Assembly (NCBI GenBank): GCA_902788605.1
Contig: CADAKX010000019.1
Coordinates: forward strand, 1 to 44,284
Length of the DNA: 44,284 bases
Reading direction: 5' to 3'
Origin: an uncultured Prevotellaceae bacterium
Lineage (GTDB): Bacteria > Bacteroidota > Bacteroidia > Bacteroidales > Bacteroidaceae
Shown here: positions 32,392 to 42,751 of the stretch, one piece after another
How the letters are laid out: every line of letters starts with the position of its first letter
How positions within the stretch are numbered: the first letter of the stretch is position 1
Made by a program: the position numbers and the translations under genes
Notes under the pieces: generated by a model
The model's input: the letters and a program-made list of their open reading frames with translations, nothing else
What the model was told of the DNA's origin: nothing
Databases searched by the model: none

Positions 32392-34065
32392 ATGAAGAAG
32401 ATATTCTCTATGATATGCCTGATGATGGGCATCACAGCCCTGTGGGCACAGACACCAAGATATGGGGCAGACGCCCTGACAAAGGATACAGGAACAACAG
32501 CCATGTGGACGGCATCGCCCAAGCACGAGGTGAGGGCGGTGTGGCTGACGACCATCGGCGGCATCGACTGGCCGCACTCTTATCAGGCGGAGGCGCAGAA
32601 ACGCGAGTTGAACAGGACGCTGGACCAACTGCAGGAGGCGGGCATCAACACGGTGATTATCCAGACGCGCGTGAGGGCCACGACCATCTACCCCTCGGAC
32701 ATCGAGCCTTGGGACGGGTGCATCACGGGTACGCCAGGCAAGAAGGCGTCGTACGACCCGCTGCAGCTGTGCATCGACGAGTGTCACAAGAGGGGCATGG
32801 AATGCCACGCATGGGTGGTGACGATTCCCGTGGGAAAATGGAACAAACTGGGATGCAAGCAGTTGCGACAGAAATATCCCAAGTTGATCAAGAAGATTGG
32901 CGAGGATGGCTATATGGACCCCGAACAGAAGGAGACGGGCGACTATCTGGCACGCATGTGTACGGAGATCGTGAGTCGCTATGACGTGGATGGCATCCAC
33001 CTGGACTACATCCGCTATCCGGAGACGTGGAAAATCAAGGTATCACGGGCCAAGGGGCGCGAGTATATCACGGACATTGTGCGCAAGGTGCATCGTGCAG
33101 TAAAGAGTCTGAAGCCGTGGGTCAAGCTGACGTGCTCGCCCATCGGTAAGCACGACGACCTGCGACGCTACAGGTCGGGAGGATGGAACGCCCATACGAC
33201 GGTATGTCAGGATGCTCAGGTGTGGCTGAAGGAGGGACTGATGGACGGACTCTTCCCGATGATGTATTTCCAGGACAACAACTTCTTCCCCTTCGCCATC
33301 GACTGGAAGGAACAGAGCGACGGGCGGACGGTGGTGCCTGGTCTGGGCATCTATTTCCTGGACCCCAGGGAGGGCAAATGGTCGATAGACCAGGTGGTGC
33401 GCCAGATGAACGTGAGTCGCGAACTGGGCATGGGCCATTGCTTCTTCCGCACGAAGTTCCTGCTGGACAACGTGAAGGGCATCTATGACTTCACCTGCCG
33501 ATTCAACCGCATGCCGGCGTTGGTGCCGCCCATGACGTGGGCTGGACAACTGGTTCCCACAGAGCCCACGGAACTGGCGCTGAAGGGCAACACGCTCTCG
33601 TGGCAGGCGGCAAAGGACAGGAGCGACGCGCCATACCTATATTATAATATATATGCGAGCGAGGACTTCCCCGTGGACGTGACCAAGGCGGAGAACCTGG
33701 TGGCTATGAGGGTGACGAAGACGAGTGTGCTGGTGCCCAACAACGGCAAGAACTACGCCGTGACGGCCATGAGTCGCTACGGACTGGAGAGCAGGCCGGC
33801 ACAGCTGCTGCTGAACGCGGGCGGACACTATGCCGTGCCCACCATCAGCCGTACGGACGGACGACCCGTGGCCCTGCCCAAGAAGGGGGCTGTGCTCGAC
33901 GCGGAATATGTGGTCATCGAGACGCTGGACGGACGTCAGATGGAGGTGCGCCCCTACTCTGCCCTGCTCAAGGTGGACCACCTGCCCAACGGCATCTATC
34001 AGTTGCGCTCGCTGGGCAAGAAAGGCCGCAACCACCGCATCGGCTTCTTCAGCATCAAGCGCTGA
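32392..34065 (+). CDS. GH10-like glycoside hydrolase (DUF187/GHL10 family)
   Basis: A 557-residue exported protein with signal peptide MKKIFSMICLMMGITALWAQ. Residues 45-380 form the GHL10 barrel: EVRAVWLTTIGGIDWP, then INTVIIQTRVRA, then YDVDGIHLDYIRYP near 205, with acidic candidates for catalysis. A fibronectin type III-like domain (about 390-470) and a C-terminal all-beta segment follow. Family members act on peptidoglycan or other glycans; the substrate here is unknown. It is cotranscribed with the S41 lipoprotein. Confidence 0.87.
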   Translation: MKKIFSMICLMMGITALWAQTPRYGADALTKDTGTTAMWTASPKHEVRAVWLTTIGGIDWPHSYQAEAQKRELNRTLDQLQEAGINTVIIQTRVRATTIYPSDIEPWDGCITGTPGKKASYDPLQLCIDECHKRGMECHAWVVTIPVGKWNKLGCKQLRQKYPKLIKKIGEDGYMDPEQKETGDYLARMCTEIVSRYDVDGIHLDYIRYPETWKIKVSRAKGREYITDIVRKVHRAVKSLKPWVKLTCSPIGKHDDLRRYRSGGWNAHTTVCQDAQVWLKEGLMDGLFPMMYFQDNNFFPFAIDWKEQSDGRTVVPGLGIYFLDPREGKWSIDQVVRQMNVSRELGMGHCFFRTKFLLDNVKGIYDFTCRFNRMPALVPPMTWAGQLVPTEPTELALKGNTLSWQAAKDRSDAPYLYYNIYASEDFPVDVTKAENLVAMRVTKTSVLVPNNGKNYAVTAMSRYGLESRPAQLLLNAGGHYAVPTISRTDGRPVALPKKGAVLDAEYVVIETLDGRQMEVRPYSALLKVDHLPNGIYQLRSLGKKGRNHRIGFFSIKR

Positions 34066-34155
34066 TAATCTGCATATTAATTAGTTGCTCATTCAAACAA
34101 CGTCTTATTATGCAAAAATATTCAAATAAGGGCGTGATATTTCAAGAAATCTTAG

Positions 34156-34163
34156 TAACTTTG
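34156..34163 (+). promoter_or_regulatory. Promoter of carB
   Basis: TAACTTTG, 31 nt before the ATG. Confidence 0.55.
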
Positions 34164-34193
34164 CACCCAATTGACATAAAACCCTAAAATTGA

Positions 34194-37100
34194 ATGAACA
34201 AAAAGAATCTTAAGAAGGTGCTCGTACTCGGTTCGGGCGCGCTGAAAATCGGACAGGCTGGCGAGTTTGACTACTCTGGCTCACAGGCCCTGAAAGCCCT
34301 GCGCGAAGAGGGCATCAAGAGCGTGTTGGTGAATCCTAACATCGCCACCATCCAAACCTCGGAAGGCATTGCCGACCAAGTGTATTTCCAACCGGTTAAC
34401 GCGCATTTCGTCACGGAAATCATCAAGAAGGAACGCCCCGACGGCATCCTCCTGGCTTTCGGTGGACAGACAGCCCTGAACTGTGGCACAGAGCTCTATC
34501 TCAACGGCACACTCAAGGAATATGGCGTCCAGGTGTTGGGCACCAGCGTAGAGGCTATCATGGATACTGAGGACCGCGACCGCTTCGTCAAGAAGCTCGA
34601 CGAGATCAGTCTGAAGACGCCCGTGAGCCACGCCGTGGAAAATATGGACGACGCCCTCAAGGCTGCCCACGAGATTGGCTTCCCCATCATGATTCGCTCG
34701 GCCTATGCGCTGGGTGGACTGGGCTCGGGTATCTGTCCCGACGAGAAGGCCTTCAAGGAGTTGGCCGAGAGTGCCTTTACCTTTGCACCTCAGATTCTGG
34801 TGGAAGAGAGCCTGAAGGGCTGGAAGGAGATTGAGTTTGAGTGCATCCGCGATGCCAACGACCGTTGCTTCACCGTGGCCTCAATGGAGAACTTTGACCC
34901 CCTGGGCATCCACACGGGCGAGTCAATCGTCGTTGCTCCCACCTGTTCGCTGACCGAGGAGCAGGTGAAGATGCTGCAGGAGATCACCATCAAGTGTGTG
35001 CGTCACCTGGGTATCGTGGGCGAGTGTAACATCCAGTTTGCATTCAACGCCCAGACCAACGACTACCGCATCATCGAGATCAACGCTCGTCTCTCGCGCT
35101 CATCGGCCCTGGCATCCAAGGCTACGGGCTATCCCCTGGCCTTCGTGGCTGCCAAGATTGCGCTGGGCTACACGCTCGACCAGATTGGCGAGATGGGCAC
35201 AACCTCAAGTGCATACGTGGCTCCCAGCCTCGACTATATGATCTGTAAGATTCCTCGTTGGGACCTGACGAAATTCGCTGGCGTGAGCCGTCAGATTGGC
35301 TCGTCGATGAAGTCGGTGGGCGAGATCATGAGCATCGGACGCAGCTTCGAGGAGATGATCCAGAAGGGCCTGCGTATGATTGGTCAGGGCATGCACGGCT
35401 TCGTGGGCAACGACCACACGAAGTTTGACGACCTGGACAACGAACTGGCCAACCCCACCGACCTGCGCATCTTTGCCATCGCACAGGCCATGGAGGAGGG
35501 CTACACCATCGAGCGCATCGAGGAACTGACCAAGATTGACGTGTGGTTCCTGGAGCGCCTGAAGCACATCGTGGACCTGAAGCACGAGCTGCAGAAGTTT
35601 GACAAGTTGGAGGACCTCTCTGACGAACTGCTGCTGGAGGTGAAGCGTTGTGGCTTCTCTGACTTCCAGATTGCGCGCTTCGTCCTAAAGACCAAGTCGA
35701 CCAACATGGAGAAGGAGAACCTCGAGGTGCGCAAGATCCGCAAACAGCGCGGCATCCTGCCCTCAGTAAAGCGCATCCCCACCGTGGCCTCAGTTGACGA
35801 ACTACCTCTACTTCACATACACCCACGTGCCTGCCTTCGGCGACACCAAGGGCGAGCAGTACAAGGCCGCTCACGACATCACCTATTATAACAACGAGAA
35901 GTCGGTGGTGGTACTGGGCTCGGGTGCCTATCGCATCGGCTCGAGCGTGGAGTTCGACTGGTGTTCGGTGAATGCCATCAACACGGCTCGCAAACTGGGC
36001 TATAAGTCTATCATGATTAACTATAACCCCGAGACCGTGTCGACCGACTATGACATGTGCGACCGCCTCTATTTCGACGAGCTGAGCCTGGAGCGCGTGC
36101 TCGACGTGATGGACCTGGAGCAGCCCCGTGGCGTCATCGTCAGCGTGGGTGGTCAGATTCCCAACAACCTGGCCATGAAGCTGCATCAAGTTCTCGGCCA
36201 TGCTCGACAAACTGGGCATCGACCAGCCGGCTTGGCGTGCGCTGACAAGCTTCGACGACGTCAAGGAGTTTGTCGACAAGGTGGGCTATCCCGTTCTGGT
36301 GCGTCCTTCCTACGTGCTCTCGGGTGCTGCGATGAACGTGTGCTACGACGAGGAGGAGCTGCAGCGCTTCCTCAACATGGCTACCGAGGTGTCGAAGGAG
36401 TTCCCCGTGGTGGTGTCGAAGTTTATGACGGAGACCAAGGAGATTGAGTTTGATGCCGTGGCCGACAAGGGCGAGGTCATCGAATATGCCATCTCTGAGC
36501 ACGTGGAGTATGCTGGTGTACACTCGGGCGACGCCACCATGGTGTTCCCTGCCCAGCACATCTATTTCTCTACCATCCGTCAGATCAAGAAGATTGCCTA
36601 TAAGATTGCTGCTGAGTTGAACATCAGCGGTCCGTTCAACATCCAGTTCCTGGCCAAGAACCGCGAGGTGAAGGTTATCGAGTGTAACCTGCGCGCCAGT
36701 CGTTCGTTCCCCTTCGTGTCGAAGATTCTGAAGCGCAACTTCATCGAGACGGCCACGAAGATCATGCTCGACGCGCCCTATCAGAAGCCCGAGAAGAGCG
36801 AGTTTGACATCGACCGCATCGGCGTCAAAGCCAGCCAGTTCTCGTTTGCCCGCTTGCAGAACGCTGACCCCGTCCTGGGCGTCGACATGAGCTCTACGGG
36901 TGAGGTTGGATGCTTGGGAGACGATTTGAACGAAGCACTCTTAAATAGCTTGATAGCAACGGGTTACAGCATTCCCAAGGACGCCGTACTCATCTCTTCG
37001 GGTGGCGCCAAGGGCAAGGTATCGCTCCTGGAACCTGCCCAGCAGTTGGCCAAGAAGGGCTACACCATCTATGCCACTCCCGGCACGGCGAAGTTCTTCA

Positions 37101-37384
37101 ACGACAACGGCGTGAAGGCTACTGCCGTGACATGGCCCGACGAGCCCAGCAAGAACAATGTGATGGACCTGATTTCGCAGCACAAGGTGGGTCTGGTAAT
37201 CAACGTGCCCAAGAACCACACCTCGCGCGAGTTGACCAATGGCTATAAGATTCGCCGTGGCGCCATCGACCACAACATCCCCTTGATGACCAACGTGCGT
37301 CTGGCCAAGGCCTTTATCGAAGCCTTCACAGCTATGGGGCTCGACGACATCAAGATCAAGTCTTGGCAGGAGTATAACAACTAA
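34194..37384 (+). pseudogene. carB: Carbamoyl-phosphate synthase large chain, with two frameshifts
   Basis: Three successive frames together spell CarB, which makes carbamoyl phosphate for pyrimidines and arginine. Frame one runs from 34194 to about 35795 (first ATP-grasp domain, e.g. RSAYALGGLGSG, and oligomerisation domain). Frame two runs from about 35796 to 36187 (TNYLYFTYT to NNLAMKLH). Frame three runs from about 36188 to 37384 ([15 protein letters not shown], second ATP-grasp, MGS-like allosteric domain). At the joints conserved residues are missing: about 4 codons after TVAS, and about 20 codons between AMKLH and KFSAML, including the usual LGTS segment. So both joints look like deletions of a length not divisible by three. 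No carA lies beside it. Either this is a decayed second carB or the assembly is wrong here. Confidence 0.85.
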
Positions 37385-37431
37385 GGTTCGTGGATAGTGG
37401 TTTGAGGTTCTGCCTCAACACAATATAAATT

Positions 37432-37463
37432 CGGGTGCATCGCATGATACGCCCGTTTTTTAT
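37432..37463 (+). terminator. Terminator after carB
   Basis: A 10-bp stem with one mismatch (from CGGG at 37432 to CCCG at 37455), followed by six T. Confidence 0.75.
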
Positions 37464-37522
37464 TATTAGTTAATGATGGTTAAATATTAGCATAAATCCA
37501 TTGCCATTTCAGAAAAAGTCCA

Positions 37523-37530
37523 TATCTTTG
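37523..37530 (+). promoter_or_regulatory. Promoter of the SPFH gene
   Basis: TATCTTTG with ATTG at 37500-37503 (19-nt spacing). Just downstream two GATATC sites (37532-37537, 37543-37548) form a small palindrome. Confidence 0.6.
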
Positions 37531-37577
37531 CGATATCAAAATGATATCAATTTAAACTAACATTAAAATTATCGATT

Positions 37578-38537
37578 ATGGAAACAAAAGAATTTGAGTT
37601 CAAAGGAATGGTGTTCAACGGATTCCTGATGTTGTTTGTCAACCTCCTGCTGACAATCGTGTCTATGACTGGCATCGTGTTCAGCTTCTTGCTCCTCGGA
37701 GGCAATAACGGTGGTGGCTGGTCGCTGGGCTTCTTCATCCTGATGCTGATTGCCGTTGTCATTATGTGGTGTGGTCACCTGCAGTTGGAACCCAACGAGG
37801 CGCGCGTGGCTACTTGGTTTGGTAAGTATGCCGGCACCTTCTCTCAGACGGGCTTCTATTGGATTAACCCTTTCTATGGCACCAAGAAGGTGAGTCTGCG
37901 TGCTCGCAACCTGGACGCCGAGCCCATCAAGGTCAACGACAAGACGGGTAACCCCGTGATGATTGGATTGGTGCTGGTGTGGAAACTCAAGGATACCTAT
38001 AAGGCTCTGTTCGAGGTGGACACCCAGACCATGGCCAGCGTACAGGGGCAGGTGGGCACCGACATGCGCTCGGTGATGAACGCCCTGGAGCGTTTCGTAC
38101 GTGTGCAGAGTGATGCTGCCTTGCGTCAGGTGGCTGGTCAGTATGCCTATGACGACGAGGACAACAAGAGTCACGAACTGACCCTCCGTGGTGGCGGCGA
38201 CGAGATCAACGACCAACTGGAAGAGAAGCTCAACGAGCGTCTGGCCCTGGCTGGTATCGAGGTGGTAGAGGCTCGCATCAACTATCTGGCCTACGCTCCA
38301 GAGATTGCTGCCGTGATGCTGCGTCGCCAGCAGGCTTCGGCCATCATCACCGCTCGCGAGAAGATTGTGGAGGGTGCTGTGTCGATGGTGAAGATGGCGC
38401 TGGACAAGCTGTCGAGCGAGGAGATCGTGGAACTCGACGACGACAAGAAGGCTGCCATGGTTTCTAACCTGCTCGTGGTACTCTGTGGCGACGACTCGGC
38501 TCAGCCCGTGGTCAATACAGGAACGTTGAATCATTAA
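37578..38537 (+). CDS. SPFH/Band 7 membrane protein
   Basis: A 319-residue protein with two N-terminal membrane helices (about residues 15-40 and 50-65). An SPFH domain follows (from EPNEARVATWFGKYAG near 72 to about 260) and then an amphipathic helical tail (RRQQASAIITAREKIVEGA). Such flotillin/stomatin relatives form large membrane assemblies that organise or protect proteins. In Bacteroidetes this gene is often followed by an Arc-like gene, as here. Its stop codon lies inside a heptamer tract that reaches the next start codon. Confidence 0.87.
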   Translation: METKEFEFKGMVFNGFLMLFVNLLLTIVSMTGIVFSFLLLGGNNGGGWSLGFFILMLIAVVIMWCGHLQLEPNEARVATWFGKYAGTFSQTGFYWINPFYGTKKVSLRARNLDAEPIKVNDKTGNPVMIGLVLVWKLKDTYKALFEVDTQTMASVQGQVGTDMRSVMNALERFVRVQSDAALRQVAGQYAYDDEDNKSHELTLRGGGDEINDQLEEKLNERLALAGIEVVEARINYLAYAPEIAAVMLRRQQASAIITAREKIVEGAVSMVKMALDKLSSEEIVELDDDKKAAMVSNLLVVLCGDDSAQPVVNTGTLNH

Positions 38538-38566
38538 ACATTATACATTAAACATTAAATATTAAT
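38532..38566. repeat. Heptanucleotide tract between SPFH and Arc-like genes
   Basis: Five units in phase (CATTAAA, CATTATA, TATTAAT). The tract contains the stop codon of the gene before (38535-38537) and the first two bases of the next ATG. Confidence 0.75.
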
Positions 38567-38774
38567 GGCTGAAAAGAAATCCACTAAGAGTTTCATCCTG
38601 CGTGTTGACAGCGACACGATGGACGCAATAGAGGCTTGGGCTGCGGACGAGTTCCGCAGCACCAATGGCCAGCTGCAGTGGATCATTACTGAGGCCCTGC
38701 GCAAAGCCAAACGATTACCCAAAAAGAAGAAAAATGAAACTGACGTTAAGAACGAACAACAAGGAGAAGATTAA
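38565..38774 (+). CDS. Arc-like ribbon-helix-helix DNA-binding protein
   Basis: A 69-residue protein. The N-terminal strand SFILRVDSDTMDAIEAWA, then helices with GQLQWIITEALRKAK, are the ribbon-helix-helix pattern. A lysine-rich tail follows (LPKKKKN). It probably binds DNA as a dimer; by position it may regulate the SPFH gene, although the tail and the SPFH link leave other roles open. It overlaps the DUF1648 gene by 41 bp. Confidence 0.8.
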   Translation: MAEKKSTKSFILRVDSDTMDAIEAWAADEFRSTNGQLQWIITEALRKAKRLPKKKKNETDVKNEQQGED

Positions 38775-39225
38775 GGTGTGCAGAACAACCGAGGGCACCA
38801 TCTTCGAGATCGTGCTCGTGGTGATGCTGGTGGTCATCGGCGCACTCATCGCCAAGATGTATGTGGATGCGCCCGAGGTGGTGCCCACGCATTTCGGAGC
38901 AACAGGAGAGCCCAACGGATGGGGCTCGAAGTCGGGTGTGCTGATTCCTTGTCTGGTCATAACAATAGCCAGCATCTTCCTCATGGTCAGCGCCTATTTC
39001 CCCCACAAGATAAACATCCCCGTGGAGGTATCAACGCCGCGTCAATGGGCGCTGGTGGTGCGTCTCGTCAGGGTGATGGCACTCGAGATGGCGCTGCTCA
39101 CGCTGCCCATCGCAACCAGCAGTCTACTGGTGGATCATCACACGACATGGCTCATCATGGCTGTCACAGGCCTGATGTTCATCACCGTCATCATCTTCTG
39201 CGTATTGATCCACAAGGCGAGATAA
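38734..39225 (+). CDS. DUF1648-domain membrane protein
   Basis: A 163-residue protein with about four hydrophobic helices. Between the first two lies the DUF1648 pattern: VPTHFGATGEPNGWGSKSG (about residues 51-70), as in SdpI-like and related small membrane proteins. The frame is open upstream to 38665, but MKLTLRTNNKEK at 38734, preceded by AAGAAG, is the likely start. It is the third gene of the SPFH operon and ends before a bidirectional terminator. Confidence 0.8.
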   Translation: MKLTLRTNNKEKIKVCRTTEGTIFEIVLVVMLVVIGALIAKMYVDAPEVVPTHFGATGEPNGWGSKSGVLIPCLVITIASIFLMVSAYFPHKINIPVEVSTPRQWALVVRLVRVMALEMALLTLPIATSSLLVDHHTTWLIMAVTGLMFITVIIFCVLIHKAR

Positions 39226-39250
39226 TCTCCCTGAATAAGTAACAAAAAAA

Positions 39251-39277
39251 GAGGGCAGCAATTCGTTTGCTGTCCTC
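39251..39277. terminator. Bidirectional terminator between DUF1648 and TSCPD genes
   Basis: An 11-bp stem with one G-T pair and loop TTCGT. On the minus strand it is followed by seven T; on the plus strand by TTCTTGTTTT. Confidence 0.75.
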
Positions 39278-39289
39278 TTCTTGTTTTCC

Positions 39290-39565
39290 TTATGCTTCGC
39301 TCGCAGGCGTCTCTCTCAGTTGTTCGAGTGCCCGGCAAAGCTGGTCGGGACACGAGGTGCCCTTGGTGCCACAACGGATGCCGTTGAGACGGGCAATCAC
39401 GTCGTCGATTTTCTGACCTCTCACCAACTGGCTGATGCCCTGCAGGTTGCCATTGCAGCCACCCAGGAAGAACACCTGCTGGATAACGTTATTCTCGTCG
39501 GCAGTCACATCTATCATCTGAGAACAGGTGCCGTGAGTCTGATACATAAGATGTTTTGTTTTCAT
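39290..39565 (-). CDS. TSCPD-domain protein (TIGR03905-like)
   Basis: A 91-residue protein: MKTKHLMYQTHGTCSQMIDV at the N-terminus, FLGGCNGNLQGISQL in the middle and GTSCPDQLCRAL at the C-terminus. The last is the TSCPD motif, seen also in the C-terminal part of some ribonucleotide reductases. The conserved cysteines suggest metal binding or redox use, but the role is unknown. The frame extends to 39628, but the promoter box at 39591-39598 supports 39565. Confidence 0.85.
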   Translation of the reverse strand: MKTKHLMYQTHGTCSQMIDVTADENNVIQQVFFLGGCNGNLQGISQLVRGQKIDDVIARLNGIRCGTKGTSCPDQLCRALEQLRETPASEA

Positions 39566-39590
39566 TTCATATAAAGTATTTATCTTGGTG

Positions 39591-39598
39591 CAAAGGTA
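39591..39598 (-). promoter_or_regulatory. Promoter of the TSCPD gene
   Basis: TACCTTTG on the minus strand with TTTG at 39619-39622 (20-nt spacing). Confidence 0.65.
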
Positions 39599-39746
39599 TG
39601 AAAAAGCTTTCGAATACGCAAAAAACAACAGGCCTAGCAGCCCGCAGTTAACATTCTTTGGGGTAAAAAGACTTAATGTTGATTTATTTTTTATATTTGT
39701 AAGGTTTTCTAAGAGAAAAAAGGGAGGAGAAAGGCGGGAGAATGAC

Positions 39747-39754
39747 TAATTTTG
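39747..39754 (+). promoter_or_regulatory. Promoter of the carboxypeptidase-regulatory-like gene
   Basis: TAATTTTG, 33 nt before the ATG at 39788. The region upstream is GA rich and has no TTTG box. Confidence 0.5.
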
Positions 39755-39787
39755 CAGACAGAAACTTAATCATGCATACGACAAACG

Positions 39788-40297
39788 ATGGTCAGACTAA
39801 CTTTTACAATAGTCATCCTGCTATTATGGTGCGCCGAGACAAGTGCACAAAGGCGACTGGTGGTGGTAGACGTGGAGACGGGGGTGCCCGTGGTGGACGC
39901 TAACGTGACAACGGAGAAAGGCGCAGGGCGTACAGACTCCCTGGGCTATATCTGCGTGAACGACAGCAGTAAAACGCTGGTGCTGACCCACGTGAACTAC
40001 GAGAGTCGCATGGTGAAACTCGAAGACCTCAGGGATACGGTGTTCCTCATCTCGAAACTGCTGAACCTGAAAGAGGTGATTGTATTTGGTAAAGACAGGC
40101 AGGAAAAGGACTATCGCGAACTGAAAAAGAAGATGACGCCCAATGTCAAAGACATGCAACTGGCTGCTGCTGGCGCCAACATGAACGGAGGACTGAACCT
40201 GATGGGACTGATTGGCTATCTGATACCTGACAAGAAAAAGCTGTCGAAAAAGGAGCGAAAGAAACGAAAACTCAAGGAAATACTGGATAATTATTGA
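39788..40297 (+). CDS. Exported protein with carboxypeptidase regulatory-like domain
   Basis: A 169-residue exported protein: signal peptide VRLTFTIVILLLWCAETSAQ, then a 70-residue beta domain (RRLVVVDVETGVPVVDANV to VNYESRMVKL) typical of CarboxypepD_reg-like units found at the N-terminus of TonB-dependent receptors. The last 50 residues are basic and lysine rich (KKKLSKKERKKRKLKE). The partner and function are unknown; the receptor barrel is absent, so it is a free-standing domain. Confidence 0.7.
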   Translation: MVRLTFTIVILLLWCAETSAQRRLVVVDVETGVPVVDANVTTEKGAGRTDSLGYICVNDSSKTLVLTHVNYESRMVKLEDLRDTVFLISKLLNLKEVIVFGKDRQEKDYRELKKKMTPNVKDMQLAAAGANMNGGLNLMGLIGYLIPDKKKLSKKERKKRKLKEILDNY

Positions 40298-40365
40298 AAG
40301 AAAACACATTACTGGCCAAAGCGTCAAAAAATGCCGCTTTTTGTCGCTGTTTCGAATTAATTTCG

Positions 40366-40373
40366 TACCTTTG
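40366..40373 (+). promoter_or_regulatory. Promoter of PBP1A and ilvD
   Basis: TACCTTTG with TTTG at 40340-40343 (22-nt spacing), 37 nt before the PBP1A ATG. Confidence 0.6.
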
Positions 40374-40410
40374 CATGCAAAATAATTGAAATTCGACAAA
40401 TAAAGACGAA

Positions 40411-42747
40411 ATGAGAAAATGGTTTATAGGATTCCTGTGGACGCTGCTGGCCGTTATCGTACTGGGCACAGCTGGCTGTTTCTGGGCAATCTCTGAAGGA
40501 AAAATAGGCTATATGCCACCCATCGAGGACCTGCAAAACCCCATTAACCGATATGCCACGCAGGTGTATTCTGCCGACGGCGAACTGATGGGCACATGGA
40601 GCATCAGCAGGGAGAACCGCGTGCCGGTGGGCTATTCAGAATTGTCACCATGGCTCGTCAAGGCGCTGGTGGCCACCGAGGACGCACGCTTCTATGAGCA
40701 CTCGGGCATCGACTTCTATGCCCTGGGGCGTGCCATCATCAAGCGCGGCATCTTGGGACAGAAGAATGCGGGCGGTGGCTCGACCATCACCCAGCAGCTG
40801 GCCAAGCAGTTGTTCTCTGACGTGGCCCACTCTACCATGGAGCGTGCCCTGCAAAAGCCCATCGAATGGGTGATTGCGGTGAAGCTGGAGCGCAACTATA
40901 CCAAGGACGAGATTATCTCGATGTATCTGAACTACTTCGACTTCCTACACAACGCGGTGGGCATCAAGACGGCTGCCAATACGTATTTCTCGAAGGAGCC
41001 CTCAGAACTGACTATCACCGAGGCCGCCACGCTGATTGGCCTCTGTAAGAACCCCTCGTATTTCAACCCCGTACGCTATGAGGAGCGTGCGCTGGATCGC
41101 CGCAACGTGGTGCTGGGACAGATGCTGAAGGCTGACTACATCACGCCAGAGCAGTATGACAGCTGCTGTCAGGTGCCCATGAACCTGAAGTTCCATGTGG
41201 CCGACCATAACGACGGCATCGCCACGTATTTCCGTGGATTCCTGAGTCGCTATATGATGGCCAAGAGACCCAACAGAAACGACTATCCTGAGTGGAACTA
41301 CGTGAAATATGTCATCGACTCGCTGAACTGGGAGACCGACCCCTTGTGTGGCTGGTGCAACAAGCACACCAAGCGCGACGGAACGCCCTATAATATCTAT
41401 ACTGACGGACTCAAGGTCTATACCACCATCGACTCGCGCATGCAGCGCTATGCCGAGGATGCGTGCTATGAGCATGTGGTCAAGGGTCTCCAGCCGGAAT
41501 TCAACAAGGCCAACAAACTGAAGCCCAACGCACCCTATTCGCGCAACCTGACACCCGACGAGGTGAAAAAGATTCTCCAGCGCAACGTGAGACAGTCGGA
41601 GCGCTATCGCGTGATGAAGAACGAGGGCTACTCGGATGAGGAAATCAACAAGGCGTTCCACACGCGCATCCCCATGACCATCTTTACCTATCATGGCGAG
41701 GTGGACACCACGATGACGCCCATGGACTCGATTCGCTACTACAAGTCGTTCCTGCGCACGGGCTTCTATAGCATGGAGCCTCAGACGGGTGCTGTCAAGG
41801 CCTATGTGGGCGGACTGGACTTCCAGCACTTTGCCTATGACATGGCTACGGAGGGACGTCGTCAGGTGGGTTCTACCATCAAGCCTTTCCTCTATTCGCT
41901 GGCCATGGAGAATGGTATGACGCCTTGCGACGAGGTGCCCAACGTACAGGAGACCTATATCGTGGCAGGAAAGCCCTGGACACCACGCAACGGCAGTCGT
42001 GCACGCTATGGCGAGATGGTGACCCTGAAATGGGGACTGCAGCAGTCGAACAACTGGATTTCGGCCTACCTGATGATGCACCGTCTGACACCAGAGGGCT
42101 TTGTCACCCTGCTGCGCAACTATGGTATCATGAATCCCGAGATACATCCCTCGCCTGCCCTTTGTCTGGGCCCCTGCGAGATTACCGTGAGCGAGATGGT
42201 GAGTGCTTATACGGCCTTCGTCAATCACGGCATCCGCTCTTCACCCATGTACGTGACACGTATCGTGGACAACGAGGGCAACGTGCTCGAGGAGTTTAAG
42301 CCTCGCATGAACGAGGTCATCAGCAGCGAATCGGCCGACAAGATGCTCTATATGCTGCGCGCCGTGGTCGATGGCGGTACGGGCGGACGCCTGCGATTCC
42401 GTTATAACCTGACGGCTCCCATCGGTGGCAAGACGGGTACGACCAACTCTAACAGCGATGGCTGGTTTATGGGTGTCACACCCAACCTGGTGTCTGGCTG
42501 CTGGGTGGGAGGCGACGATCGCGACATCCACTTCGACTCAATGACCTATGGTCAGGGTGCATCCATGGCGCTGCCTATCTTTGCACTCTATATGAAGAAG
42601 GTATATGCCGACGGCAACCTGCCCTATACTCAGGACGACCAGTTTGACATTCCTGAGGGCTTCGACCCCTGCAGCAGGGAGGACGATATGGAACAGGTGG
42701 ACGACGCAGAAGCCGACGAACAACTCATTAATCAAATTTTCGAATAA
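40411..42747 (+). CDS. mrcA: Class A penicillin-binding protein (PBP1A type)
   Basis: A 778-residue bifunctional cell-wall synthase anchored by one N-terminal helix (about residues 7-28). The GT51 glycosyltransferase domain has [12 protein letters not shown] near 88 and [15 protein letters not shown] near 117. The transpeptidase domain has the serine motif STIKPF near 489, SNN near 547 and KTGTT near 676. It polymerises and cross-links peptidoglycan in the periplasm. The C-terminus is short and acidic. ilvD begins 4 nt downstream, so both are probably on one transcript although their roles are unrelated. Confidence 0.93.
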   Translation: MRKWFIGFLWTLLAVIVLGTAGCFWAISEGKIGYMPPIEDLQNPINRYATQVYSADGELMGTWSISRENRVPVGYSELSPWLVKALVATEDARFYEHSGIDFYALGRAIIKRGILGQKNAGGGSTITQQLAKQLFSDVAHSTMERALQKPIEWVIAVKLERNYTKDEIISMYLNYFDFLHNAVGIKTAANTYFSKEPSELTITEAATLIGLCKNPSYFNPVRYEERALDRRNVVLGQMLKADYITPEQYDSCCQVPMNLKFHVADHNDGIATYFRGFLSRYMMAKRPNRNDYPEWNYVKYVIDSLNWETDPLCGWCNKHTKRDGTPYNIYTDGLKVYTTIDSRMQRYAEDACYEHVVKGLQPEFNKANKLKPNAPYSRNLTPDEVKKILQRNVRQSERYRVMKNEGYSDEEINKAFHTRIPMTIFTYHGEVDTTMTPMDSIRYYKSFLRTGFYSMEPQTGAVKAYVGGLDFQHFAYDMATEGRRQVGSTIKPFLYSLAMENGMTPCDEVPNVQETYIVAGKPWTPRNGSRARYGEMVTLKWGLQQSNNWISAYLMMHRLTPEGFVTLLRNYGIMNPEIHPSPALCLGPCEITVSEMVSAYTAFVNHGIRSSPMYVTRIVDNEGNVLEEFKPRMNEVISSESADKMLYMLRAVVDGGTGGRLRFRYNLTAPIGGKTGTTNSNSDGWFMGVTPNLVSGCWVGGDDRDIHFDSMTYGQGASMALPIFALYMKKVYADGNLPYTQDDQFDIPEGFDPCSREDDMEQVDDAEADEQLINQIFE

Positions 42748-42751
42748 CCAT

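Noticed and set aside
35794-36447. A separate gene from the middle carB frame
   Set aside because: Its sequence continues CarB on both sides; it is a fragment produced by frameshifts.
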